Below, piece by piece: positions 1 to 7,304 of a stretch of 28,155 nucleotides of DNA. The position numbers and the translations under genes are program-made. The stretch spans positions 1 through 28,155 of the forward strand of contig URWB01000012.1 of NCBI GenBank assembly GCA_900551415.1, read 5' to 3'. Numbering within the stretch: the stretch's first letter is position 1; each line of letters starts with the position of its first letter. This stretch comes from an uncultured Eubacteriales bacterium (GTDB lineage Bacteria; Bacillota; Clostridia; Peptostreptococcales; Anaerovoracaceae). The notes below the pieces were generated by a model. That model was not told the DNA's origin and did no database searches. It saw nothing but the letters and a program-made list of their open reading frames with translations.

Positions 1-64
1 CGCCGAGCAGATTGCGCATGCTTGCGTCACCTTCTGAAAATAGATAGACATATTTGTGGGTCAT
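1..64 (-). CDS. ppdK: Pyruvate phosphate dikinase, N-terminal 21 residues only (cut by window edge)
   Basis: The reverse strand from 64 reads MTHKYVYLFSEGDASMRNLL followed by G and then leaves the window. This is the characteristic opening of bacterial pyruvate phosphate dikinase (family form KYVYLFxEGNASMRNLLGGKGANLAEM). A GGAGGG ribosome binding site sits at 72-77, 7 bases before the ATG. PPDK interconverts pyruvate, ATP and phosphate with PEP, AMP and pyrophosphate in the cytosol. It lies 38 bp downstream of the aminotransferase with no hairpin between, so it probably belongs to the racemase-aminotransferase transcript. The context fits PEP production from pyruvate released by the neighbouring decarboxylase. 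Identity rests on a short but very typical stretch. Confidence 0.85.
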   Translation of the reverse strand, partial: MTHKYVYLFSEGDASMRNLLG

Positions 65-102
65 AGTTTTCCCTCCGTTTCTGATAAAAATGTGATTGAT
101 TC

Positions 103-1338
103 TTATTTGCCGTTTACAGACTCGATGGCCTGCTGCAGTCTGCCCGGGATCGCGCGGCATTCTTCGACCGTATTGGAGGCAACGGATACGCGGATGCCAG
201 GTCCGAGCGGGATCGCGAATACATTGAGCGCCTGCAGTGCTTTACCGACCTCTTCCGCATTTTCGCATGGAACGGTGATGAAAAAGCCGGAATCATATGG
301 GCAGCATTTGAGCCCGATTTTGTTCGCTTCTTCCATGAAGGCACGTCCGCGTTCCTGCAAGATCTGCATGTAATGGTTGCGCTCATCCGTGACCTTGGCT
401 AAAAGTGCGTCATCCGCGAAGATCTTGCTGATGACTGCCATAGCAGAATGATTGCCGTTTGACCAGGAGGCGCGGCTGGCAACGGACGCGGCATCCCGAA
501 ACTCCTTGGCAAGCTCCGCAGTCGGAGCCATGCACAGCAGTGCACCGCAGCGCATGCCATACATGGTGAAACCCTTGGATGCACTGAAAGCAATCAGCGG
601 CAGGATATGATGCGGCAGTCCGGTCAGTTTTTTGAGAAAAGCACGATATTCATACGCTTCTCCCGCAAAGTCCAGATAGGCAATATCCACCACACAGATG
701 ATATTTTTGTTTGGAAAACTTTTGAAAATATCGATTACCTTATCCCAGTCCTCCAAGGTGAATGTATAGCCGGTCGGGTTGTGCGCAGGGGTATTGATGA
801 TAACGACCGCCTGATCTTGTACCGCGAGGATTTCACGCAGCGACTTGCGGAAGGAAGCATCATTAAAATGATAATCTTCATCAAACAGGGTGTAAGTCTT
901 GACTTCCCGGCCGAGTTCCGCAGCGATCACGTTGTACGGTGCCCAATGCCAGTCCGCGGTGAGGATCTTGTCTCCCGGGCTGCTGTAGCAGGAGATCGCG
1001 TTGCGCAGTGCGCCGGTACCGCCCGGTGCGTAGCAGGTTTCGATAAAGAGATTCTGCGGGACTTCATCCAAAAAAACTGCCTTGGTTACGGCTTCCTTGT
1101 ATTCCGGGATACCGATGATCGGTGCATAAGCCGCGAATTCTTCCGGGCGCAGTTCATGCAGTGCTTCCATAACAGAGGAAAGAACGACCAGCTTGCCGTT
1201 GTCATCCAACAGAACGCCGAGGGTAGAGTTGATTACGTTTTCTTTGCCGATCTCGGCAATGCGTGCTTTGGCCAGCGCGCTGACGCCGAATAATTTATCC
1301 GGTTTTCCGATTGTGTTTCTTCCGTTGATACGAATCAT
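103..1338 (-). CDS. Class I/II pyridoxal-phosphate aminotransferase (aspartate/aromatic type)
   Basis: A 411-residue fold-type I aminotransferase. Visible PLP-site motifs are NPTG at about 187-190, the Asp/Tyr pair in VVDIAYLDF (D218, Y221), the Schiff-base lysine K255 in SASKGF, R263 in GMRCG and the substrate-carboxylate arginine R383 in GIRVS. Length is normal for the family. The ATG overlaps the upstream racemase stop as ATGA (1335-1338) and is preceded by AAGGAGG, so the two are translationally coupled. Coupling to an Asp/Glu-type racemase and proximity to oxaloacetate decarboxylase genes suggest an aspartate-oxaloacetate transamination, but this is inference: the sequence does not separate aspartate from aromatic or D-amino acid substrates. 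Confidence 0.88.
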   Translation of the reverse strand: MIRINGRNTIGKPDKLFGVSALAKARIAEIGKENVINSTLGVLLDDNGKLVVLSSVMEALHELRPEEFAAYAPIIGIPEYKEAVTKAVFLDEVPQNLFIETCYAPGGTGALRNAISCYSSPGDKILTADWHWAPYNVIAAELGREVKTYTLFDEDYHFNDASFRKSLREILAVQDQAVVIINTPAHNPTGYTFTLEDWDKVIDIFKSFPNKNIICVVDIAYLDFAGEAYEYRAFLKKLTGLPHHILPLIAFSASKGFTMYGMRCGALLCMAPTAELAKEFRDAASVASRASWSNGNHSAMAVISKIFADDALLAKVTDERNHYMQILQERGRAFMEEANKIGLKCCPYDSGFFITVPCENAEEVGKALQALNVFAIPLGPGIRVSVASNTVEECRAIPGRLQQAIESVNGK

Positions 1339-2072
1339 TTGCTTACCTCCTTTTTCCCAAAGAATGCGAGGCAGCGGTCTGCCATGACTTCCATGGGATC
1401 CATATAAAAATCATTTAATTGTTTATCAGCTTTGATCACAGACAGCTCTGTGCAGGCAAGAAGCGCACATTTGCAGCCCATCGCATGCAGCTTTTCATCG
1501 ATAATCTGCCAGGCGGCTTCGTCGACGGGTTTCCCCGGCTTCACGCAATCATAGATTTCATGCATGACGAGCGACTGTTCCTCTGCATCAAGGACACAAG
1601 GAATGACGTTCTCGGCAGCTAAAGCCTTTTGATAAAGCTCAGTTCTGATTGTGCCGTCTGTCGCGAGAATACCGACCTTTTCGCCGGGACAAGCGGCAGC
1701 AGCAGCTTTGGCAGTCTCCCTGATCATGTGAATGAAAGGAATGCTTATCTGATCCGCGATCTGGTCTACGAAATAGTGCGCTGTGTTGCAGGTCACCGCG
1801 ATACAGTCTGCGCCCAGCGTTTCCAGCGTCTTGGCATCAGACAGCATTTTTTGTGCGGTTTCCTGGATACGCTGCGGATCTTTGGAGAGAATCGCAGCTG
1901 TTCGATCCGGCATGGAAGCATGACCGAGGATGATCGTATCCAGATGCTCCTGATCACAGGTTACAGGTGTTTTTTCAATGATCATTTTGTAAAAAAGTTC
2001 GGTTGCCATCGGTCCCATGCCGCCGATGACGCCGAGAATCGGGGTTTCCCAGTTCAGATCTGTTTTTTTCAT
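1335..2072 (-). CDS. Aspartate/glutamate racemase family protein
   Basis: A 245-residue Asp/Glu/hydantoin racemase-superfamily enzyme, PLP-independent. The N-terminal GVIGGMGPMAT signature and two catalytic cysteines, C95 in VTCNTAH and C207 in LACTELS, match the aspartate racemase two-thiol mechanism. The start at 2072 is chosen because AAAGGAG lies just upstream. A longer frame beginning at 2120 would start at or before the transcription start implied by the promoter near 2126-2154. First gene of a leftward unit with the aminotransferase and ppdK, divergent from an Lrp-type regulator. Likely interconverts L- and D-aspartate (or glutamate); the exact substrate is not provable from sequence. 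Confidence 0.88.
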   Translation of the reverse strand: MKKTDLNWETPILGVIGGMGPMATELFYKMIIEKTPVTCDQEHLDTIILGHASMPDRTAAILSKDPQRIQETAQKMLSDAKTLETLGADCIAVTCNTAHYFVDQIADQISIPFIHMIRETAKAAAAACPGEKVGILATDGTIRTELYQKALAAENVIPCVLDAEEQSLVMHEIYDCVKPGKPVDEAAWQIIDEKLHAMGCKCALLACTELSVIKADKQLNDFYMDPMEVMADRCLAFFGKKEVSK

Positions 2073-2104
2073 TATATTTTCTCCTTTAAAGTCGCCTGGA
2101 ACAA

Positions 2105-2133
2105 TTGATTTTTTGTCCAAAATACACTATACT
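2105..2133 (+). promoter_or_regulatory. Promoter for the lrp-type regulator
   Basis: TTGATT (2105-2110), a 17-bp spacer and TATACT (2128-2133), placing the transcription start about 30 bp before the regulator's ATG. It overlaps the leftward promoter of the racemase unit. Confidence 0.6.
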
Positions 2134-2143
2134 GTTTTTGTAT
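2122..2143. promoter_or_regulatory. Possible Lrp-type operator, ATACA-N12-TGTAT
   Basis: An inverted repeat ATACA (2122-2126) / TGTAT (2139-2143) is centred between the two divergent -10 elements. Lrp/AsnC regulators usually bind AT-rich dyads beside their own gene and the divergent target. The position fits; binding itself is inference. Confidence 0.35.
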
Positions 2144-2154
2144 ATTTCTAGAAA
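2126..2154 (-). promoter_or_regulatory. Candidate leftward promoter for racemase-aminotransferase-ppdK
   Basis: On the reverse strand TTTCTA (2154-2149), a 17-bp spacer and TATAGT (2131-2126). The -10 is good and the -35 poor, as expected for an activator-dependent promoter. The -10 interlocks with that of the divergent regulator gene. Confidence 0.4.
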
Positions 2155-2171
2155 AGCATGAGGAACACACG

Positions 2172-2618
2172 ATGGAGCAACTCGATAAAATCGATTGGAA
2201 AATCATATCAATTTTAAGTAAAAATGCGCGCATTTCCTTAAGCCATCTTTCAGAGCAGGTTTATCTGACACCGCCCGCAGTTTCATCCAGAATCGAAAAG
2301 CTGGAGAAGGCGGGAATCATCACCGGATACAAAGCCTGCATCAACTATGAAAAGATCGGATTGCCGATCACGGCCTACATTGAAGTGACCATTCCGCCGA
2401 ATGTGCGGGACGAATTCTGCAAGTATGTTGAGGCAGACAAGCGTGTACTGGAATGCTATTATCTGTCGGGTGACTATTCAATGCTTCTCAAGGTCACGAC
2501 ACCGACAACGACGGATCTGGATGCCTTCCTCAGACTTTTGCAGAAGTTCGGCAGGACGCAGACCCACGTCGTGCTTCTCAAGATTTTCTCCAGAGATTAC
2601 GATTTGGACACTATTTAG
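2172..2618 (+). CDS. Lrp/AsnC family transcriptional regulator
   Basis: A 148-residue feast/famine regulator. An N-terminal winged helix-turn-helix (about 4-60, MEQLDKIDWKIISILSKNAR then LSxLSEQVxLTPPAVSSRIEKLE) is followed by the RAM/AsnC ligand-binding domain (about 66-142, with the typical GDYSMLLKV and a terminal LLKIFSRDY strand). Length is normal. It is transcribed divergently from the racemase-aminotransferase-ppdK unit and its stop is 8 bp from the convergent oadA stop. The likely role is amino-acid-responsive control of that divergent unit and of itself; which amino acid cannot be read from the sequence. Confidence 0.92.
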   Translation: MEQLDKIDWKIISILSKNARISLSHLSEQVYLTPPAVSSRIEKLEKAGIITGYKACINYEKIGLPITAYIEVTIPPNVRDEFCKYVEADKRVLECYYLSGDYSMLLKVTTPTTTDLDAFLRLLQKFGRTQTHVVLLKIFSRDYDLDTI

Positions 2619-2626
2619 CAAGCTGT

Positions 2627-4048
2627 CTATACCGGGTAAGCTTTGTTTTGCAAATCGGCCTTTTTCGGGTCGATTTTTGTTTGCTGTGCTTCTCGATATT
2701 GAAAGAACTCCTCTGCGACATTCGGGAAAAGTGCGTAGGTGAGGACGTCTTCCGTCTGCTGCTTATAGCGCGAGACCTTTGCTTCCAGTTCCGGCAGTTC
2801 CGGCGGAATCAAATCCGCAGGTCTGCAGGTGATCGGCGTTTCCTCTCCGAGGGCTTCCTTCTGCACTTTCGGGTTGAACGGTTTGATCGTTTTGCCGTAT
2901 TCCCCTTTCAGCAAGGCCTTGGTTTCCTTTGACATGGCGGAGTAGCGTTCACCGGTCAGCACGTTGAGCACAGACTGTGTGCCGACAATCTGAGAAGATG
3001 GGGTGACCAGAGGCGGCTCGCCGAGGTCTTCGCGGACCTTTGGAATCTCCCGCAGCACTTCATAATACCGATCCGCGGCGTGCTGCTCCTTGAGCTGTGA
3101 TACCAGATTCGAGAGCATGCCGCCGGGAACCTGATAGAGCAGGGTTTTGATATCGACATTCAGTACTTTCGGATCAAGCAGACCGCTGGCCAGTGCCTGA
3201 GCCTGAATCGGACGGAAATAGTCTGCGATTTCCGCAAGGAGACCTTGATCGAGATGGGTGTCAAACGGAGTCCCCTTGAAGGTTTCAGCCATCACTTCGG
3301 TCGGCGGCTGGCTCGTTCCCATGGAGAACGGGGAAATGGCAGTGTCGATGACATCTGCACCTGCTTCTGCTGCCTTAAGGTAGGTCATGGCAGCGACACC
3401 GCTCGTGCAGTGCGTATGGAGCTGAATGGGTACGCTGATGGTTTGCTTCAGCGCTGAGAGCAGTTCATACGCATCATACGGGAGCAGGAGTCCGGCCATG
3501 TCCTTGAGGCAAATCGAATCCGCGCCCATGTTCTCCATGTTCTTTGCAAGGTTGAGCCAGTAATCTTTGGTATATGCCTCACCTAAGGTGTAAGACATCG
3601 CAAGTTGTACGTGGCCGCCTTCTTTTTTTGCGGCCTTGACGGAAGTTTCCAGATTGCGCAGATCATTGAGCGCATCAAAGATCCGCAGAATATCGATGCC
3701 GTTGGCAATGGATTTTTGAACAAAATAGGTAACGACATCATCTGCATAATGTCGATAACCCAGGATGTTCTGTCCGCGCAGCAACATCTGCAGTTTTGTC
3801 TTTTTGAAGCCGTCCCGCAAAAGACGCAGGCGCTTCCAAGGGTCCTCCTTCAGAAAGCGCAGCGAGGCATCAAAGGTCGCGCCGCCCCAGCATTCGACGG
3901 AGTGATAGCCAACCTGATCCATCGTATCAAGGATGGGGAGCATCTGCTCGGTCGGCATTCTGGTAGCAATCAGAGACTGTTGTGCGTCTCGCAGCACAGT
4001 TTCTGTAATCCCAAGTTTTCTGGGTGTCGTTTGATTCATATATTCCAT
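2627..4048 (-). CDS. oadA: Oxaloacetate decarboxylase alpha-type / transcarboxylase 5S-type carboxyltransferase (no biotin domain)
   Basis: A 473-residue HMGL-like carboxyltransferase that moves CO2 from oxaloacetate to biotin (or the reverse). Visible elements: metal ligand D21 in RDAQQS, the carbamylated-lysine motif CLKDMAG (K182), metal histidines H211 and H213 in LHTHCTSG, and the conserved VPGGMLSNL segment. It ends without an attached EAMKM biotin domain; the carrier is separate three genes upstream. This resembles pyruvate carboxylase subunit B and the 5S subunit of transcarboxylase rather than the about 590-residue fused OadA. AGGAGG precedes the ATG by 5 bases. Last gene of the leftward pump operon; 55 bp separate it from the pump gene. 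Confidence 0.9.
   Translation of the reverse strand: MEYMNQTTPRKLGITETVLRDAQQSLIATRMPTEQMLPILDTMDQVGYHSVECWGGATFDASLRFLKEDPWKRLRLLRDGFKKTKLQMLLRGQNILGYRHYADDVVTYFVQKSIANGIDILRIFDALNDLRNLETSVKAAKKEGGHVQLAMSYTLGEAYTKDYWLNLAKNMENMGADSICLKDMAGLLLPYDAYELLSALKQTISVPIQLHTHCTSGVAAMTYLKAAEAGADVIDTAISPFSMGTSQPPTEVMAETFKGTPFDTHLDQGLLAEIADYFRPIQAQALASGLLDPKVLNVDIKTLLYQVPGGMLSNLVSQLKEQHAADRYYEVLREIPKVREDLGEPPLVTPSSQIVGTQSVLNVLTGERYSAMSKETKALLKGEYGKTIKPFNPKVQKEALGEETPITCRPADLIPPELPELEAKVSRYKQQTEDVLTYALFPNVAEEFFQYREAQQTKIDPKKADLQNKAYPV
2652..2682 (+). terminator. Intrinsic terminator of the lrp gene, nested in the 3' end of oadA
   Basis: AAATCGGCC (2652-2660), 7-nt loop, GGTCGATTT (2668-2676), a 9-bp stem with one G-U pair, continuing into TTTTTGTTTG. 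It stops rightward transcription from the regulator about 35 bp after its stop codon while lying inside the last codons of the oppositely oriented oadA. Confidence 0.6.
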
Positions 4049-4103
4049 AAAGTCCTCCTGATTCCTGCAATAGGGTTCTGTAAAATGTAAAAGTTGTACG
4101 CGT

Positions 4104-5231
4104 TCAGGATACGCCGAACATCGCGAGGAAAGTTCCTGCTGCGACTGCGGTGCCGATCACGCCGGCCACATTTGGCCCCATTGCGTGCATAAGCAGAAAA
4201 TTGGTAGGATCCGCTTCCGCACCGACTTTTTGCGATACTCTCGCCGCCATCGGTACAGCCGAGACGCCGGCGGAACCGATCAGCGGATTCACCTTTCCAT
4301 GTGTCAGCTTGCACATGATTTTACCGCAGACAACGCCTGCGGCGGTGCCGAATGCAAATGCGATCAGACCGAGAGCGACGATTTTGATCGTCGTCCAGTT
4401 CAGGAACGCTTCCGCACTGGTCGTTGCGCCTACCGAGGTACCCAGCAGGATGACAACGATATACATCAGCGCGTTGGAGGCCGTTTCCTGCAGTTGGCGG
4501 ACCACGCCGGATTCCCGGAACAGGTTGCCGAGCATCAGCATACCGACTAAAGGCGTAGTAGCCGGGAGCAGCCCGCATACAACGATGGTAACAACGATCG
4601 GAAAGCAGATGCGTTCAGCCTTGCTGACCGGCCGCAATTGTTCCATTTTGATCTTGCGTTCTTCCTCTGTCGTCAGCAGTCTCATGATCGGCGGCTGAAT
4701 GACCGGGACCAGAGACATATAAGAGTAGGCTGCAACTGCAATCGGACCCAGCAGATCTTTTTGTTTGAGCATCATGGCCAGATAGATGGAGGTTGGTCCA
4801 TCGGCACCGCCGATGATGGAAATAGCCGCCGCAGCAGCCTCATTGAAGCCCAGCAGCAACGCACCGATAAAGGCAGCGTAAATGCCGAACTGCGCCGCTG
4901 CGCCTAAAAGGAAGCTTTTGGGATTCGCAATCAGCGGGCCAAAATCTGTCATCGCGCCGACGCCGAGGAAGATCAGCGACGGCAGGATCGTCCACTCATC
5001 CAGAAGATAGAAGTAATGCAGCAAGCCGCCTTCCTCCATAATGCTCGGACAGATGTTGACCAGGAGCATGCCGAAAGAGATTGGAACAAGCAGCAGTGGC
5101 TCATATCCGCGTCCGATGGCAAGATACAGGAAGAAGATCGCGGCCAAAATCATGATAAAATTGCCGGGCGTCATACCTAAAAAGGCTACCTGATGCAGTA
5201 AATTGCTGAAGGTCGTAAAGATGTTCTCCAT
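4104..5231 (-). CDS. oadB: Na+-translocating decarboxylase beta subunit (OadB/GcdB/MmdB family)
   Basis: A 375-residue polytopic membrane protein that decarboxylates carboxybiotin and exports Na+. The hallmark GGADGPT loop (counterpart of the Na+-site aspartate D203 of Klebsiella OadB), the AYSYMSLVPVIQPP segment with its conserved Tyr, and the C-terminal SAVPMAARVSQ region with the conserved Ser are all present. The ATG at 5231 is chosen over an in-frame GTG at 5240 because AGGTGA is correctly spaced for it and it starts 1 bp after the biotin-carrier stop. Partner of the OadG-like subunit and the biotin carrier. Specificity is set by the carboxyltransferase, so OadB itself does not tell which acid is decarboxylated. 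Confidence 0.93.
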   Translation of the reverse strand: MENIFTTFSNLLHQVAFLGMTPGNFIMILAAIFFLYLAIGRGYEPLLLVPISFGMLLVNICPSIMEEGGLLHYFYLLDEWTILPSLIFLGVGAMTDFGPLIANPKSFLLGAAAQFGIYAAFIGALLLGFNEAAAAAISIIGGADGPTSIYLAMMLKQKDLLGPIAVAAYSYMSLVPVIQPPIMRLLTTEEERKIKMEQLRPVSKAERICFPIVVTIVVCGLLPATTPLVGMLMLGNLFRESGVVRQLQETASNALMYIVVILLGTSVGATTSAEAFLNWTTIKIVALGLIAFAFGTAAGVVCGKIMCKLTHGKVNPLIGSAGVSAVPMAARVSQKVGAEADPTNFLLMHAMGPNVAGVIGTAVAAGTFLAMFGVS

Positions 5232-5232
5232 T

Positions 5233-5625
5233 TTATTCACCTGCAGACTGTGGCTTTAGGCATGCAACGGTGTCGCCGGTTTCGATACTGTCACCTTCTG
5301 CAGCGTTGATGGAAAGCACCTGACCGTCTTCCGGAGCGACAACAGGGATCTCCATCTTCATCGCCTCTAAAATAACAAGGGTATCACCGCGCTTCACGGT
5401 ATCTCCAGCGGCAGCAACAACCTTCCAAATTTTACCGGATGTTCCGGAAGTGACCTTGAGAGCATTCTCATCAACAGCTGCTGCGGGAGCAGCAGCGATT
5501 TTTGACTCTTTTGTCTGCGGGTGTGCAGGTGCTGCCTGCGGTGTGCATTCCGGCTGCAGCTGTGATTTTTTTTGTACGGTGACTTCATAAGCAGTCCCGT
5601 CTACGGTAACAATATAGGTTTCCAT
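5233..5625 (-). CDS. Biotin carboxyl carrier protein of the decarboxylase
   Basis: A 130-residue carrier. A short N-terminal strand region (METYIVTVDGTAYEVTV) is followed by an Ala/Pro-rich flexible linker (about 25-52) and a biotinyl domain (about 55-125) with the biotin-attachment sequence EAMKMEI, lysine K90. The layout matches the gamma-type carrier of glutaconyl-/methylmalonyl-CoA decarboxylases and the 1.3S subunit of transcarboxylase (about 120-130 residues). GAGGAAAC precedes the ATG. It is 1 bp upstream of oadB. It carries CO2 between the carboxyltransferase(s) and the membrane pump. Confidence 0.93.
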   Translation of the reverse strand: METYIVTVDGTAYEVTVQKKSQLQPECTPQAAPAHPQTKESKIAAAPAAAVDENALKVTSGTSGKIWKVVAAAGDTVKRGDTLVILEAMKMEIPVVAPEDGQVLSINAAEGDSIETGDTVACLKPQSAGE

Positions 5626-5649
5626 CTGTGTTTCCTCGTTTCTGTTCTT

Positions 5650-5997
5650 CTATTTTGCTTCATGTCGGATACGGCGAATGTTTCTGACTACGTAATCGTC
5701 GCCGCTCGCTGCCTGTCCATGCTCTGCTTCATAAGAGGCAATGGCTGCAGTAATAACGGCGGCAAGCTTTCTGCGATCGTCGCCGCTTGCTGCCTGCATG
5801 CCGCCTGCGGCATCACTGGCGGCTGCGGCTGCAGATGCAGCCGCAGTCGGCTTTGGCTTTTGCAGCCGGTCCAGGATGACCGGAATGTATCGCAGCCAGC
5901 CTATGATGAGGCTGATGACGATCAGCAGCGCGAACACGGTGCCCATACCGAGCAGCGTCGTGGAAAATGCCTTTGCTAAAATAGCGGAGATACTCAT
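5650..5997 (-). CDS. oadG: OadG-family small membrane subunit
   Basis: 115 residues: one N-terminal transmembrane helix (about 11-36, LLGMGTVFALLIVISLIIGWL), an Ala-rich linker (about 50-67) and a charged C-terminal tail. This is the usual layout of the OadG/MmdD small subunit that anchors the carboxyltransferase to the beta subunit and stabilises the complex. The linker is encoded by a long perfect DNA palindrome (arms 5823-5833 and 5836-5846). Located between the 12S-type carboxyltransferase and the biotin carrier, with AAGGA upstream. Small subunits diverge fast, so the call rests on topology and context more than on motifs. Confidence 0.8.
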   Translation of the reverse strand: MSISAILAKAFSTTLLGMGTVFALLIVISLIIGWLRYIPVILDRLQKPKPTAAASAAAAASDAAGGMQAASGDDRRKLAAVITAAIASYEAEHGQAASGDDYVVRNIRRIRHEAK

Positions 5998-6017
5998 ATC
6001 TTGATCCTTCTCTTTCC

Positions 6018-7241
6018 TTATGGCAGCATCAGCGCTTCCAGTGCGCCAATGACATATTTTCTGGTGTCTTGCGGATAAATGATTTTATCGACGGCACCCT
6101 TATCTACCGCTGCGGCTTCTGCACCGTAAAGAATGTGATAACGCTCTTTGGCCATCATGCCGACCTCGGCTCCGTCCCATGCAAAGATAAAATCCGTCCC
6201 CAATCCATGGCTGTTGAGAATCGCGTGGCAGCTTCCCAGCGACTTGCCGATGATGACATTGATGCGAGGCATGCGTGCCTTTGCAAGTTTACCGACCAGT
6301 TTATTCACCGCAGTACTGAAGTGCGCCTCCGTTTCAAAATCCGTCGCGAAACCATCGATGTCCACCAGAGAAAGTACCGGGATAGAAAACCTGCTGCAAA
6401 ACGCAATGAAATGGCTCAGCTTGTCGCAGCCTGCGGCACTGAGTCTGGAGGCTCCGTCGATGCGGTTGTTTCCAATCACCGCGATGGTTCTGCCGTTGAG
6501 ACGAATAAAGCCGGTGACGGTTCTTTTGCCGAAGAGAGATTTTGTTTCATAAAACAGACCATCATCTGCAATCGCGCCGGCAACTTCCCGTACGAAGCTT
6601 TCTGCACCTTCATCAAAAAGACAAGGGCGGTTCAAATCCGCACTTTCATAAACCTGGACAATGCCTTCTGTCTGACTGGAAGGCAGAATTTCAATCAGGC
6701 TGCGCACTTTCGCAGTAATCTCGTGCATGCTGCCGATCAGATCGATCGATTTGCTGACGATATGCTCGCTTTCGGTACTGCTTTGATCTAAGGTATCGGG
6801 CGGATTGATGAAGTAGTCGCCGCCTTCTTCATTCACAAAAACAAAATCGCCCATGGTGGCCGCGAGGGCGAGTCCGCCGCCGCAGGAACCCTTGACAATC
6901 ATGTATTGCGGGATGCTGGCGGCCTCTTCTCTTTGAAAGCAGTAGAGCTCTCCGAGCTTTTCCATAATCTCCATACCTTGATCCAGAACAAGACCTGTGG
7001 AATGAAAGATTCCAATCAATGGGGCTTTGCTTTTGACGGCCATACGGTAAGCGCGCAGGATCCGCTCGATATGGGCAGGACCGCAGGCACCGCTGTGAAC
7101 CTGATCGTTTTGACCGAAAGCATAGACCAACCGATTGTTGATCGTGCCATAGCCGATGATGACGTTCTCGTCTTCCCGGGCTCCGATTTGCATGAAACTG
7201 TTATCGTCAAAGAGCATTCTTAAAACTTCGCTTGTGTGCAT
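6018..7241 (-). CDS. Divergent MmdA/12S-type carboxyltransferase
   Basis: A 407-residue protein of the acyl-CoA carboxylase carboxyltransferase fold, with both crotonase-like halves: N half with GSCGGGLALA (about 118-127), C half with LVDIDGFATDFETE (about 292-305) and GKSLGSCHA (about 332-340) and the terminal AWDGAEVGMMAKE. It is about 100 residues shorter than methylmalonyl-CoA decarboxylase alpha (about 510). It begins right at the LFDDNSF segment, so the usual N-terminal about 30 residues are absent. The region where MmdA has SGGARIQEA reads HSTGLVLDQG instead. First gene of the pump operon, with GGAG upstream and its own promoter. It may be a transcarboxylase-like acyl-CoA carboxyltransferase or a repurposed subunit; the substrate is unknown. 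Confidence 0.82.
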   Translation of the reverse strand: MHTSEVLRMLFDDNSFMQIGAREDENVIIGYGTINNRLVYAFGQNDQVHSGACGPAHIERILRAYRMAVKSKAPLIGIFHSTGLVLDQGMEIMEKLGELYCFQREEAASIPQYMIVKGSCGGGLALAATMGDFVFVNEEGGDYFINPPDTLDQSSTESEHIVSKSIDLIGSMHEITAKVRSLIEILPSSQTEGIVQVYESADLNRPCLFDEGAESFVREVAGAIADDGLFYETKSLFGKRTVTGFIRLNGRTIAVIGNNRIDGASRLSAAGCDKLSHFIAFCSRFSIPVLSLVDIDGFATDFETEAHFSTAVNKLVGKLAKARMPRINVIIGKSLGSCHAILNSHGLGTDFIFAWDGAEVGMMAKERYHILYGAEAAAVDKGAVDKIIYPQDTRKYVIGALEALMLP

Positions 7242-7275
7242 GCTGTCACTCTCCTTGCTTCATTCTTTTGGTGAT

Positions 7276-7304
7276 ATTTTAATGTAGCAAGATTGTAATT
7301 TCAA
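7276..7304 (-). promoter_or_regulatory. Promoter of the sodium-pump decarboxylase operon
   Basis: On the reverse strand TTGAAA (7304-7299), 17-bp spacer, TAAAAT (7281-7276). Near-consensus, about 30 bp upstream of the first gene's start codon. Confidence 0.65.
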
